Counted from the stretch's first letter, positions 34,861 to 47,784 are shown. The stretch is 64,000 bases of DNA from Ehretia macrophylla (GCA_037974665.1 CM075764.1:114204325-114268324); one strand, 5' to 3'. Notes: generated from the letters alone by a model not told the origin. A program made the numbers and translations.

Positions 34861-34980
34861 GGGTGTGATCGTACCCACACTAATGCACCGGATTCAATCA
34901 GAACTCCAAAGTTAAGAATGCTTGTGCGAGAGTAGTACTAGGATGGGTGACCCCCGGGGAAGTCCTCGTGTTGCACCCCC
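34861..34980 (+). rRNA. 5S rRNA gene copy 32 of 58
   Basis: Full length, eleven changes including A16C, C57A, G58A, G65T and T96G. Confidence 0.92.
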
Positions 34981-35540
34981 TTTTCAATTTTTTTTTGCCC
35001 CGGTTAGCCTTGCTAAGATGCTTTATCGATCACATTTCTGTTACTGAATTCCACGGCACCCTGGGCAAGACAACTTCGCTTCACGTAGAGGCTGGGCCAG
35101 CAAACCGAGGGCTTGGGGCTTGAGACCAGGTCTCTGTCGCTTCGGTGCCCATAACTTTTCATCCGTAACGAGTTACACGGTGCACAGCATACCGTTGGGA
35201 AGCTCTCTGAGAGCTCTATGACGGGGGTAGCAAGCCTACTCGGCTGTGCCTATATTCGGAGCCCAAAATCTAATGTTTTCATCAGTTTTGGGCTATTTTT
35301 CTTCTTTTTACGATGTTTTTCTGTCCCGGATCATACGTCATGAGCCGCGAAAAGGACGACAACCTAACTCATGGGACATTAGAGGGTCCTACAACACGTC
35401 GATATCACGTCTTACGAGGATGCTGGGCTGTTGAAATAGATGTGTTGTCGTTAGGCCCATTGGGCCTTTTGAATGGGCCATCTCTTTGGGCTGGGACTGT
35501 GAACTGTCAACACATAAGGGATTTGTGCCCTCAACATGAC

Positions 35541-35660
35541 GGGTGTGATCATACCCGCATTAATGCACCGGATCCCATCAGAACTCCGATGTTAAGCGTG
35601 CTTGGGCGAGAGTAGTACTAGGATGGGTGACCACCTGGGAAGTCCTCGTGTAGCACCCCA
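35541..35660 (+). rRNA. 5S rRNA gene copy 33 of 58
   Basis: Full length, six changes: C6T, A16C, C20T, A50T, C93A, T112A. A16C marks a subfamily that I find only between about 34.8 and 47.2 kb. Confidence 0.94.
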
Positions 35661-36220
35661 CTTTTCAATTTTTTTTGCCCCGATTAGCCTTGCCCAGATG
35701 CTTTATCCATCACATTTCTATTACCGAATCCCGCGACACCTTGGGCAAGACAACTTCGCTTCACGTGGAGGCTGGGCCAGCAAACCGAGGGCTTGGGGCC
35801 TGTGACCAGGTCTTTGTTGCTCCAGAGCCCATAACTTTTGATCCGTAAGGAGTTATGCGGCGCACAACAAACCGTTGGGAAGCTCTAAGAGAGCTCTACG
35901 ACAGGGGCAACTAGCCTGGTCGACTATGCCTATTTTCGAAGCTAAAAATCAAATGTTTTCATCAGTTTCAGGCCACTTTTCTTCTCTTTGCGCTATTTTT
36001 CCATCCAGGATCGTACGTCGTGAGCGACGAAAAGGACAACAACCTAACTCGCGGAACATTATAGGGCCCTACAACGCATCGATATCACATCCTACGAGGA
36101 TACTACGTTGTTGAAGCGGATGGGTTATCGTTAAACCCATTAGGCCTTTTGAATGGGCCATCTCTCTGGGCTGGGACTGTGAACTGTCAACACATAAGGG
36201 ATTTGCGCCCTCAACATGAC

Positions 36221-36340
36221 GGGTGTAATCGTACCTGCACTAATGCACCGGATCCCATCAGAACTCTTAAGTCAAACGTGCTTGGGCGAGAGTAATACTA
36301 GGATGGGTGACCCCTTGGAAAGTCCTCGTGTTGCACCCCC
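36221..36340 (+). rRNA. 5S rRNA gene copy 34 of 58
   Basis: Full length, eleven changes including A16T, C47T, G48T, T53C and G56A. The A box is damaged. Confidence 0.92.
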
Positions 36341-36899
36341 TTTTAAATTTTTTTTGCCCCAGTTAGCCTTGCCAAGGTGCTTTATCATTCACATTTCTAT
36401 TACCAAATCCCACGGCACCCTGGGCAAGACAACTTCGCTTCACGTGGAGGCTGGGCCAGCAAACCGAGAGCGTGGGGATTGAGACCAGGTCTCTGTCGCT
36501 CCGGTGCCCAGAACTTTTGATCCGTAAGGAGTTATACAAAGCACAGCATACCATTTGGAAGCTCTCCGAGAGCTCTACGACGGGGGCAGGAAGCCTGCTC
36601 GGCTGTGCCTATTTTCGGAGCCCAAAATCTAACATTTTCATCAGTTTTCAGACTATTTTTCTTCTTTTTGCGTTGTTTTTCTGTCCCGGATCGTACTTCG
36701 TGAGCGGCGAAAAGGATGACAACCTAACTCACCGGACATTAGAGGGTCCTACAACACGTCGATATCACGTCTTACGAGGATGTTGCGCTGTTGAAGCGAT
36801 GTGTTGTCGTCAAGCCCATTGGGCCTTTTGAATGGGCCATCTCTCTCGGCTGGCACTGTGAATCGTCAACACATAAGGGATTTGCGCCCTCAACATAAC

Positions 36900-37019
36900 G
36901 GGTACGATCATAACAGTACTAATGCACCGGATCCCATCAGAACTCCGAAGTTAAGCGTGCTTGGGTAAGAGTAGTACTAGGATGGGTGACCCCCTGGGAA
37001 GTCCTTGTGTTGCACTCCC
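36900..37019 (+). rRNA. 5S rRNA gene copy 35 of 58
   Basis: Full length, seven changes: G5A, C15A, C18T, C67T, G68A, C107T, C117T. Confidence 0.94.
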
Positions 37020-37579
37020 CTTTTCAATTTTTTTTGCCCCAGTTAGCCTTGCCCAGATGCTTTATCCATCACATTTCTATTACCGAATCCCACAGCACCT
37101 TGGGCAAGACAACTTCGCTTCACGTGGAGGCTGGGCCAGCAAACCGAGGGCTTGGGGCCTGTGACCAGGTCTCTGTCGCTCTGGAGACCATAACTTTTGA
37201 TCCGTAAGGAGTTACGCAGCGTGCAGCATACCGTTGGAAATCTCTACGAGAACTCTACGATGGGGGCAACAAGCCATCCCGGCTGTGCCTATTTTCAAAG
37301 CCCAAAATTGAACATTTTCATCAGTTTTTGGCCACTTTTCTTCTTTTTGCACTATTTTTCCGTCCCTGATCGTACGTCGTGTGCCATAAAAAGGACGACA
37401 ACCTAACTCGTGGGACATTATAGGGCCCTACAATGCATCAATACCACGTCTTGCGAGGATACTATGTTGTTGAAGTAGATGGGTTGTCGTTAGGTCCATT
37501 GGGCCTTTTGAATTGGCCATCTCTTTGGGTTAGGACTGTGAACTATCAACACATAAGAGATTTGTGCCCTCAACAGGAC

Positions 37580-37699
37580 GGTTGCGATCATACCTGCATT
37601 AATGCACCGGATCCCATCAGAACTCCGAAGTTAAGCATGCTTGGGCGAGAGTAGTATTAGGATGGGTGACCCCCTAGGAAGTCCTCGTGTAGCCCCTCC
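37580..37699 (+). rRNA. 5S rRNA gene copy 36 of 58
   Basis: Full length, eight changes: G3T, A16T, C20T, G58A, C78T, G97A, T112A, A115C. G58A with C78T recurs only in copies 39 and 42, so this is the first position of a three-unit higher-order repeat. Confidence 0.93.
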
Positions 37700-38268
37700 C
37701 CCCTCCCATTTTTCAATTTTTTTTGCCCCGGTTAGCCTTGCCAAGATGCTTTATCCATCACATTTCTATTACCGAATCCCACGGTACCTTGGGCAAGACA
37801 ACTTCGCTTCACATGGAGACTGGGCCAGCAAACCGAGAGCTTGGGGCCTGTGACCAGGTCTCTATCGCTCCGGTGCCCATAACTTTTGATCCGTAAGGAG
37901 TTACGTGGTGCACAGCATACCGTTGGGAAGCTCTCCGAGAGCTCTACGATGGTGGTAGCAATCCTGATCGGCTGCACCTATTTTCAGAGCCCAAAATCGA
38001 ACATTTTCATTAGTTTCGGGCTACTTTTCTTATTTTTGTGCTATTTTTCCATCTCGAATTGTACGTCGTGAGCCGCGAAATGGACGGAAACCTAACTCGC
38101 GGGACATTAGAGGGCCCTACAACACGTCGATATCACGTCTTGCAAGGATGCTACGTTGCTGAAGCGGATGGGTTGTCGTTAAGCCCATTGGGCCTTTTGA
38201 ATGGGCCATCTCTCTGGACTGGCACTGTGAACCGTCAACACATAAGGGATTTGCACCCTCAACATAAC

Positions 38269-38388
38269 GGAAGCGATTATACCAGGACTAATACACCGAA
38301 TCCCATCAGAACTCCGAAGTTAAGCGTGCTTGGGTGAGAATAGTACTAGGATCGGTAACGCCTTGGGAAGTCCTCGTGTTGCACCCCT
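38269..38388 (+). rRNA. 5S rRNA gene copy 37 of 58
   Basis: Full length, about eleven changes: G3A, T4A, C10T, C18G, G25A, G31A, C67T, G72A, G85C, G89A and changes at 92-95. The unit before it is the longest (689 bp). Confidence 0.92.
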
Positions 38389-38948
38389 CTTTTCAATTTT
38401 TTTTGCCCTGGTTAGCCTTGCCAATATGCTTTATCCATCACATTTCTGTTACCGAATCCCACGGCACCTTGGGCAAGACAACTTCGCTTCCCGTGTAGGC
38501 TAGGCCAGCAAACCGGGGGCTTGGGGCCTGTGAACAGGTCTCTGTCGCTCTGGTGCCCATAACTTTTGATCCGTAACGAGCTACTCGGCGCACAGCTTAC
38601 CGTTGGGAAGCCCTCTGAGAGCTCTACGACGGGGGCAGCAAGCCTGCTCGGCAGCGCCTATTTTCAGAGCCTAAAATCTAACGTTTTCATCAGTTTCTTG
38701 CTACTTTACTTCATTTTGCGCTATTTTTTCATCCTGGATCGTACGTCGTGAGCCACGAATAGGACGACAACCTAACTCACGGGACATTGGAGGGCCCTAC
38801 AACACGTCGATATCACGTCTTGCGAGGATGCTGCTTTGTTGAAGCGGATGGGTTGTCATTAAGCCCATTGGGCCTTTTGAATGGGCCATCTCACTGGGCT
38901 GGCACTGTGAACCGTCAACACATATGGGATTTGTGCCCGTAACATAAC

Positions 38949-39068
38949 AGGTACAATCATGCCAGTACTAATGCACCGAATCCCATCATAACTCCGAAGT
39001 TAAGCGTGCTTGGGGGAGAGTAGTACTAGGATGGGTGACCCTTTGGGAAGTCCTCGTGTTGCACCCCT
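38949..39068 (+). rRNA. 5S rRNA gene copy 38 of 58
   Basis: Full length, ten changes: G1A, G5A, G7A, A13G, C18T, G31A, G41T, C67G, C94T, C95T. Confidence 0.93.
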
Positions 39069-39628
39069 CTTTTCAATTATTTTTACCCCGGTTAGCCTTT
39101 CCAAGATGCGTCATCCATCACATTTCTATTACTGAATCCCACGGCACCTTGGGCAAGACAATTTCGCTTCACGTGGAGGCTGGGCCTGCAAACCGAGGTC
39201 TTGGGGCTTGTGACCAGGTCTTTGTCGCTCCGGTGCCCATAACTTTTGATCTGTAAGGAGTTACGCGGTGCACAGCATACTGTTGGAAAGCTCTACGAGA
39301 GCTCTATGACGGAGGCAGCAAGCCTGTTCAGTTGCACCTTTTTTTGTAGCCCAAAATCTAAGATTTTCATCATTTTCGGGCCACTTTTCTTCTTTTTGCA
39401 CAGTTTTTCTGTCCCGGATCGTACGTCGTGTGCGGCAAAAAGGACAACAACCTAGCTAGCTGGACATTACAGGGCCCAACAACACATCGATATCAGATCT
39501 TGCGAGGATACTACGTTGTTGAAGTGGATGGGTTGTCGTTAGGCCCATTGGGCCTTTTTAATGGGCCATCTCTCTGGGATAGGACTGTTAACTGTCAACA
39601 CATAAGGGATTTGCACCCTCAACATGAA

Positions 39629-39748
39629 GGGTGCGATCATACCCGCACTAATGCACTAGATCCCATCAGAAGTCCGAAGTTAAGCATGCTTGGGCTAGAG
39701 TAGTATTAGGATGGGTGATCCCCTGGGAAGTCCTCGTGTTGCACCTCT
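39629..39748 (+). rRNA. 5S rRNA gene copy 39 of 58
   Basis: Full length, eight changes: A16C, C29T, G30A, C44G, G58A, G68T, C78T, C91T. A16C, G30A, C44G, G58A and C78T are shared with copy 42, three units on. Confidence 0.93.
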
Positions 39749-40308
39749 CTTTTCAATTTTTTTTGCCCCGGTTAGCCTTGCCCTGATGCTTTATCCATCA
39801 CATTTCTATTACCGAATTCCACGGCACCTTGGCCAAGATAACCTCGCTTCACGTGGAGGCTGGGCCAGCAAACCGAGGGCTTGGGCCCTATGACCAGGTC
39901 TCTGTCGCTCCAGAGCCCGTAACTTTTGATCTGTAAGGAGTTATATGCCGCACAGCATACCATTGGAAAGCTCTACGAGGGCTTTACGACGGGAGCAACA
40001 AGCCTGCTCAGCTGTGCCTATTTTTCAAGCCCAAAATTGAACATTTTCATTAGTTTCGGTCCACTTTTCTTCTTTTTGTGATGTTTTTCCATCCCGAATC
40101 GTACGTCGTGAGCCGTGAAAAGGATGACAACCCAACTCGCGGGACATTACATTGCCCTACAATGCGTCGATATCACGTCTTGCGAGGATACTGCGTCGTT
40201 GAAGCAGATGGGTTATCGTTAGGCCCATTGGGCCTTTTGAATAGGCCATCTCTCTGGGTTGGGACTGTGAACTGTCAACACATAAAGGATTTGTGCCCTC
40301 AACATGAT

Positions 40309-40428
40309 GGGTGCTATCATACCCGCACTAATGCACCGGATCCCATCAGAACTCTGAAGTTAAGCATGCTTGGGCGAGAGTAGTACTAGAATGGGTGAGC
40401 CCCTGGGAAATCCTCGTGTTGCACGCCC
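40309..40428 (+). rRNA. 5S rRNA gene copy 40 of 58
   Basis: Full length, eight changes: G7T, A16C, C47T, G58A, G82A, C91G, G102A, C117G. Copy 43, three units on, is the same except at 82 and 90. Confidence 0.94.
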
Positions 40429-40988
40429 GTTTTCATTTTTTTTTGCCCCGGTTAGCCTTGCCAAGATACTTTATCCATCACAATTCTATTACCGAATCCC
40501 ACGGCACCTTGGGCAAGATAACTTCGCTTCACGTGGAGGCTGGGCCAGCAAACCGAGGGCTTGGGGCGTATGACCAGGTCTCTGTCACTCCGGTGCCCAT
40601 AACTTTCGATCCGTAAGGAGTTACGCGTGGCACAGCATACCGTTGGGAAGCTCTCCGAGAGCTCTACGAAGGGGGCTACAATCCTGCTCGCTTGCACCTA
40701 TTTTTTTAGCCCAAAATCTAACAATTTCATCAATTTTGGAATAATTTTCTTCTTTTTGCGCTATTTTTCCGTCTTGGATCGTACATCGTGAGCCCCGAAA
40801 AGGACAACAACCTAACTCACGGGACATCAGAGGGCCCTACAACACGTCAATATCACGTCTTGCGAGGATGCTACGTTGCTAAAGCGAATGGGTTGTCATT
40901 AAGCCCATTGGGCCTTTTGAATAGGCTATCTCTCTGGGCTGGCACTGTGAACTGTCAACACATAAGGGATTTGCGCCTTCAACATAAC

Positions 40989-41108
40989 GGGTGCGATCAT
41001 ACCAATACTAATGCACCGAATCCCATCAAAACTCCGAAGTTAAGCGTGCTCAGGCGAGTGTAGTACTAGGATGGGTGACCCCCTAGGAAGTCCTTGTGTT
41101 GCACTCCC
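40989..41108 (+). rRNA. 5S rRNA gene copy 41 of 58
   Basis: Full length, ten changes: G17A, C18T, G31A, G41A, T63C, G64A, A71T, G97A, C107T, C117T. Confidence 0.93.
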
Positions 41109-41667
41109 CTTTTCAATTTTTTTGCCCCGGTTAGCCTTGCCTCGATGCTTTATCCATCACATTTCTATTACCGAATTCCACGGCACCTTGGCCAAGACAA
41201 CCTCGCTTCACGTGGAGGCTGGGCTAGCAAACCGAGGGCTTGGGGCCTATGACCAAGTCTCTGTCGCTCCAGAGCCCGTAACTTTTGATCCGTAAGGAGT
41301 TACATGGCGAACAGCATACCGTTGGAAAGCTCTACGAGGGCTCTACGGTGGGGGCAACAAGCCTGCTCGGCTGTGCCTATTTTTGAAGCCCAAAATTGAA
41401 CGTTTTCATTAGTTTCGGTCAACTTTTCTTCTTTTTATGCTGTTTTTCCATCCCAGATCATACGTCGTGAGCCGTGAAAAGGATGACAACCTAACTCATG
41501 GGACATTACAGGGCCTTACAATGCGTCGATATCACGTCTTGCCATGATACTGCGTCGTTGAAGCTGATGGGTTATCATTAGGCCCATTGGGCCTTTTGAA
41601 TGGGCCACCGTTTTGGGCTGGGACTGTGAACTGTCAATATATAAGGGATTTGTGCCCTCAACATGAC

Positions 41668-41787
41668 GGGTGTGATCATACCCATACTAATGCACCAGAT
41701 CCCATCAGAAGTCCAAAGTTAAGCATGCTTGGGCGAGAGTAGTATTAGGATGGGTGACCCCCTGGGAAGTCCTCGTGTTGCACCTCC
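41668..41787 (+). rRNA. 5S rRNA gene copy 42 of 58
   Basis: Full length, nine changes: C6T, A16C, G17A, C18T, G30A, C44G, G48A, G58A, C78T. It is the counterpart of copy 39 in the higher-order repeat. Confidence 0.93.
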
Positions 41788-42346
41788 CTTTTCAATTTTT
41801 TTTGCCCCGGTTAGCCTTGCCCTGATCTTTATCCATCACATTTCTATTACCGAATTCCACAGTACCTTAGCCAAGACAACCTCGCTTCACGTAGAGGCTG
41901 GGCCAGCAAACCGAGGGCTTAGGGCCTATGACCAGGTCTCTATCGCTCCAAAGCCCGTAACTTTTGATCCATAAGGAGTAACATGGCACACAGCATACCG
42001 TTGAAAAGCTCTACGAGGGCTTTACGACAGGGGCAACAAGCCTGTTCGGCTGTGCCTATTTTTGAAGCCCAAAATCGAACGTTTTCATTAGTTTCGGTCT
42101 ACTTTTCTTTTTTTTGTGCTATTTTTCCATCCCGGATCATACGTCGTGAGCCGTGAAAAGGATGACAACCCAACTCACAAGACATTACAGTGCTCTATAA
42201 TGCGTCGATATCACGTCTTGTGAGGATACTGCGTCGTTGAAGCGGATGGGTTATCGTTAGGCCCATTGGGCCTTTTGAATGGGCCATCTCTCTGGGTTGG
42301 GACTGTGAACTGTCAACACATAAAGGATTTGCACCCTCAACTTGAC

Positions 42347-42466
42347 GGGTGCTATCATACCCGCACTAATGCACCGGATCCCATCAGAACTCTGAAGTTA
42401 AGCATGCTTGGGCGAGAGTAGTACTAGGATGGGTGTGCCCCTGGGAAATCCTCGTGTTGCACGCCC
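42347..42466 (+). rRNA. 5S rRNA gene copy 43 of 58
   Basis: Full length, eight changes: G7T, A16C, C47T, G58A, A90T, C91G, G102A, C117G. It is almost identical to copy 40, 2038 bp upstream. Confidence 0.94.
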
Positions 42467-43026
42467 ATTTTCAATTTTTTTTGCCCCGGTTAGCCTTGCC
42501 AAGATACTTTATCCATCACATTTCTATTACTGAATCCCACGGCACCTTGGGCAAGACAACTTCACTTCACGTGGAGGCTGGGCCAGCAAACCGAGGGCTT
42601 GGGGTTTGTGACCAGGTCTCTGTCACTCCGGTGCCCATAACTTTGGATCCGTAAGGAGTTACGCAGGGCACAGCATACCGTTGGGAAGCTCTCCGAGAGC
42701 TCTACGAAGGGGGCGGCAAGCTTGCTCAGTTGCACCTATTTTTGGAGCCCAAAATCTAACATTTTTATCAATTTTGGGCTAATTTTCTTCTTTTTGAGCT
42801 ATTTTTTCATCCCGGATCGTATATCGTGAGCCGCGAAAAGGACGAAAACCTAACTCATGGGACATTAGAGGGCCCTACAACACGTCAATATCACGACTTG
42901 CGAGGATGATGTGTTGTTAAAACGGATGGGTTGTCATTAAGCCCATTGGGCCTTTTGAATGGGCCATCTCTCTGGGCTGGCACTGTGAACCGTCAACACA
43001 TAAGGGATTTGCTCGTTCAACATAAC

Positions 43027-43145
43027 GGGTGCGATCATACCAGTACTAATGCACTGGATTCCATCAAAACTCCGAAGTTAAGAGTGCTTGGAGGAGAGTA
43101 GTACAAGGATGGGTGACACCCGGGAAGTCCTCGTGTTGCACCCAC
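43027..43145 (+). rRNA. 5S rRNA gene copy 44 of 58
   Basis: Near full length, one base lost near 93-96. Other changes: C18T, C29T, C34T, G41A, C57A, G66A, C67G, T79A. G41A and C18T are shared with copy 41, its counterpart in the higher-order repeat. Confidence 0.92.
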
Positions 43146-43705
43146 ATTTTCAATTTTTTTTGCCCTGCTTTGCCTGGCCAAGATGCTTCATCCATCACAT
43201 TTCTATTACCGAATCCCACAAGACCTTGGGCAAGACAACTTCGCTTCACGTGGTGGCCAGGCCAGCAAACCGAGGGCTTGGGGCTTGTGACCAGGTCTCT
43301 GTCGCTCCGGTACCCATCACTTTTGATTCGTATGGAGGTACGCAGCGCACAGCATACTGTTGGAAAGCTCTCCGAGAGCTCTACGATGGGGGCATCAATC
43401 TTGCTCGGCTACGCCTATTTTTGGAGGCCAAAATCTAACATTTTCATTAGTTTTGGGCTACTTTTCTTCTTTTAGCAATGTTTTTTCGTCCCGGATCATA
43501 CGTCGTGAGTCGCAAAAAGGACGACAACCTAACTCACTGGACATTAGAGGGCCATACAACGCGTTGATGTCATATCTTGCGAGGATGCTGCGTTGTTGAA
43601 GCGGATGGGTTGTCGTTAATCCCATTGGGGCTTTTGAATAGGCTATCTTTTTGCGGTGGGACTGTGAACCTTTAACACATAAGGGATTTGCGTCCTTAAC
43701 ATGAC

Positions 43706-43825
43706 GAGTACGATCATACTAGTACAAATGCACCTAATCCCATCAGAACTCTGAAGTTAAGGGTGCTTGGGCGAGAGTAGTAGTAGGATGGGTGACCCCC
43801 TATGAAGTCCTCATGCTGCACCCCC
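43706..43825 (+). rRNA. 5S rRNA gene copy 45 of 58
   Basis: Full length but the most substituted of the complete copies (about fourteen changes), among them T21A, G30T, C57G, C78G, G98T and T111C. Confidence 0.92.
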
Positions 43826-44384
43826 ATTTTCAATTTTTTTTGCCTCGGTTAGCCTAGCCCAAATGCTTTATCCATCACATTTCTATTACTGAATCCTACG
43901 GCACCTTGGGCAAAACAACTTCGCTTCACGTGGAGGCTGGGCCAGCAAACCGAGGGCTTGGGGCCTATAACTAGGTCTCTGTCTCTCCAGAGCCTATAAC
44001 TTTTGATCCGTAAGGAGTTATGCAGCACACAACATACCATTGGAAAGCTCTACGAGAGTTCTACGACGGAGGCAACTAGCCTGCTCAGCTGTGCCTGTTT
44101 TCGAAGCCAAAAATTGAACGTTTTCATCAGTTTCGGACCACTTTTCTTCATTTTGCATTTTTTTCTGTCCCGGATCATATGTCGTGAGCCGCGAAAAGGA
44201 CGAAAACCTAACTCACGGGACATTAGAGGGCCCTATAACACATCGATATCACGTCTTGCGAGGATGCTGCGTTGTTGAAGCGGATGGGTTGTCATTAAGC
44301 CTATTAGGCCTTTTGAATGGGCCATCTCTTTGGGCTGGCACTGTGAACCATTAGCACATAAGGGATTTGCGCCCTCAACATAAC

Positions 44385-44504
44385 GGTTGTGATCATACCT
44401 GTACTAATGCATCGGATCCCATCAGAACTCCGAAGTTAAGCGTGTTTGGGCAAGAATAGTACTATGATGGGTGACCCCCTAGGATGTCCTCGTGTTGCAA
44501 CCCT
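44385..44504 (+). rRNA. 5S rRNA gene copy 46 of 58
   Basis: Full length, about twelve changes including G3T, A16T, C61T, G68A, G72A, G81T and A101T. Confidence 0.92.
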
Positions 44505-45064
44505 CTTTTCAATTTTTTTTTGCCCCGGTTGCCTTTCCAAGATGCGTCATCCATCACATTTCTATTACTGACTCCCACGGTACCATGGGCAAGACAACTT
44601 CGCTTCACGCGGAGGCTGGGCCAACAAACCGAGGGATTAGGGCCGGTGACCAAGTCTTTGTCGCTCCAATGCCCATGACTTTTGATTCGTAAGGAGTTAT
44701 GTGGCACACAGCATACCGTTGGAAAGCTCTACGAGAGCTCTACGATGGGGGCAGCAAGCCTGTTCGGCTGCGCCTATTTTTGGAGCCCAAAATTTAACGT
44801 TTTCAATAGTTTCGGGCAACTTTTATTCTTTTTACACAATTTTTATATCCCAGATCGTACGTCGTGAGCCACAAAAAGGATGACAACCTAGCTCGCAGGA
44901 TATTACAAGGCCCTGCAATGCATCGATATCACATCTTGCGAGGATACTGCGTTGTAGAAGTGGATGGCTTGTCGTTAGGCCCATTGGGCCTTTTGAATGG
45001 GTTATCTCTCTGGGCTGGGACTGTGAACTGTCAACACACAAGGGATTTGTGCCCTCAACATGAC

Positions 45065-45184
45065 GGGAGCGATCATACCCGCACTAATGCACCGGATCCC
45101 AACAGAACTCCGAAGTTAAGCGTGCTTGGACGAGAGTAGTACTAGGATGGGTGACCCCCTGGGAAGTTCTCCTGTTGCACCTCC
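45065..45184 (+). rRNA. 5S rRNA gene copy 47 of 58
   Basis: Full length with about seven changes: T4A, A16C, T38A, G66A, C104T, G108C and one at 117. The C box is intact. Confidence 0.94.
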
Positions 45185-45744
45185 CTTTTAAATTTTTTTT
45201 GCCCCGGTTAGCCTTGCCCTGATGCTTTATCCATCACATTTCTATAACCGCATCCCACGGCACCTTGGCCTAGACAACCTCGCTTCACGTGGATGCTGGG
45301 CCAGCAAACCGAGGGCTTGGGGCCTATGACCAGGTCTCTATTGCTCCGGAGCCCATAACATTTTAACCGTAAGGAGTTAGACGGCGCACAGCATACCGTT
45401 GGAAAGCTCTACGAGAGCTCTACGATGAGGGCAACAAGCCTGCTCGGCTGTGCCTATTTTGGAAGCCCAAAATCGATCATTTTCATTAGTTTCGGTCCAC
45501 TTTTCTTCTTTTTGTACTGTTTTTCCGTCCCGAATCATACATCATGAGCCATGAAAAGAATGACAACCAAACTCACGAGACATTACAGGGCCCTATAATG
45601 CGTCGATATCACGTCTTGGGAGGATACTACGTTGTTGAAGCGGGTGGACTATCGTTAGGCCCATTGGGCCTTTTGAATGGGCCATCTCTCTGGGCTGGGA
45701 CTGTGAACTATTAACACATAAGGGATTTGCGCCCTCAACATGAC

Positions 45745-45864
45745 GGGTGTGATCGTACCCGCACTAATGCACCAGATCCCATCAGCACTCCAAAGTTAAG
45801 CACGCTTGGGCGAGAGTAGTACTAGGATGGTTGACCCCCTTGGAAGTCCTCGTGTTGCACCCCA
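45745..45864 (+). rRNA. 5S rRNA gene copy 48 of 58
   Basis: Full length, ten changes: C6T, A11G, A16C, G30A, A42C, G48A, G58A, T59C, G87T, G97T. Confidence 0.93.
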
Positions 45865-46424
45865 CTTTTCAATTTTTTTTGCCCCAGTTAGCCTTGCCCA
45901 GATGCTTTATCCATCACATTTCTATTACCGAATCCCACGGCACCTTGGGCAAGACAACTTCGCTTCACGTGGAGGCTGGGCCAGCAAACTGAGGGCTTGG
46001 GGCTTGTGACCAGGTCTCTGTCGCACCGGAGCCCATAACTTTTGATCGGTAAAGAGTTACGCGGCACACAGTATACCGTTGCAAAGCTCTACGAGAGCTT
46101 TATGACGAGGGCAACAAGCTTGCTCGACTGTGCCTATTTTTAAAGCCCAAAATTGAACATTTTCATCAGTTTCAAGCCACTTTTCTTCTTCTTGCGGTGT
46201 TGTTCTATCCCGGATCGTACGTCATGAGCTGCAAAAAGGACAACAACCTAACTCACGGGACATTAGAGGGCCCTACATCGCATCTATATCACGTCTAGTG
46301 AGGTTGCTGCGTTGTTGAAGCGGATAGGTTGTCGTTAAGCCCATTGGGCCTTTTAAATGGGCCATCTCTCTGGGTTGGGACTGTGAACTGTCAACACATA
46401 AGGGATTTGCACCCTCAACATGTC

Positions 46425-46544
46425 GGGTACGATCAAACCAGTACTAATGCATCGGATCCCATCAGAACTCCGAAGTTAAGCATGCTTGGACGAGAATAGT
46501 ACTAGGATGGGTGACCCCCTGGGAAGTCCCTATCTTGCATCCTC
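46425..46544 (+). rRNA. 5S rRNA gene copy 49 of 58
   Basis: Full length, about eleven changes: G5A, T12A, C18T, C28T, G58A, G66A, G72A and several at 106-116. T12A and an unusual upstream ACGTCTAG variant recur in copy 58, nine units on. Confidence 0.92.
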
Positions 46545-47103
46545 CTTTTCAATTTTTTTTCCCCCGGTTAGCCTTGCCCAGATGCTTTATCCATCACATT
46601 TCTATTACTGAATCCCACGACACCTTGGGCAAAACAACTTCGCTTCACATGGAGGCTGGACCAGCAAACCGAGGGCTTGGGGCCTGTAACTAGGTCTCTG
46701 TCGCTCCGGAGCCCATAACTTTTGATCCGTAAGCAGTTACGCAGTGCACAGCATACCGTTGGAAAGCTCTACGAGAGCTCTACGACAGAGGCAACTAGTC
46801 TGCTTGGCTGTGCCTATTTTCGAAGCCCAAAATCGAACATTTTCATCAGTTTCAGACCACTTTTCTTCTTTTTGCATTTTTTTCCGTCCCGGATCGTAAG
46901 TCGTGAGCCACGAAAAGGACGACAACCTAACTCGCAGGAAATTACAAGGCCCTACAATGCGACGATATCACTTCTTGCGAGGATACTACGTCGTTGAAAC
47001 GGATGGGTTGTCGTTAGGCCCATTGGGCCGTTTGAATGGTCTATCTCTCTGGGCTGGGACTGTGAACTGTCAATACTTAAGGTATTTGCGCCCTCAACAT
47101 GAC

Positions 47104-47223
47104 GGGTGTGATCATACCCGTACTAATGTACCAAATCCCATCAGAACTCCAAAGTTAAGCGTGCTTGGGCGAGAATAGTACTAGGATGGGTGACCCCTTG
47201 GGAAGTCCTCATGTTGCACCCCC
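47104..47223 (+). rRNA. 5S rRNA gene copy 50 of 58
   Basis: Full length, ten changes: C6T, A16C, C18T, C26T, G30A, G31A, G48A, G72A, C95T, G108A. Confidence 0.93.
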
Positions 47224-47784
47224 CTTTTCAATTTTTTTTTACCCCGATTAGCCTTGTCAAGATGCTTTATCCATCACATTTCTATTACCGAATCCCACGG
47301 CACCTTGGGCAAGACAACTTCGCTTCACGTGGAGGCTAGGCCAACAAACCGAGGGCTTGGGGCTTGTGACCAGGTCTCTGTCGCTCAGGTGCCCATAACT
47401 TTTGATCCGTAAGGAGTTACGCGGCGCACATCATACCTTTGGGAAACTTTCCGAGAGCTCTACGACGGGGGCAGCAAGCCTACTCAGCTGCGCCTATTTT
47501 CAGAGCCCAAAATCTAACGTTTTCATCAATTTTTGGCTACTTTTCTTCTTTTTGCGTTGTTTTTCGTTCCCGGATCATACGTCGTGAGCCGCAAAAAGGA
47601 CAATAACTTAACTCACGGGACATTAGAGGGCTCTACAACACGTCGATATCACGTCTTGCGAGGATGCTGCATTGTTGAAGCGGATGGGTTACCGTTAAGC
47701 CTATTGGGCCTTTTGAATGGGCCATCTCTCTAGGCTGGGACTGTGAACTGTCAATACATAATGGATTTGTGCCCTCTTCATGAT

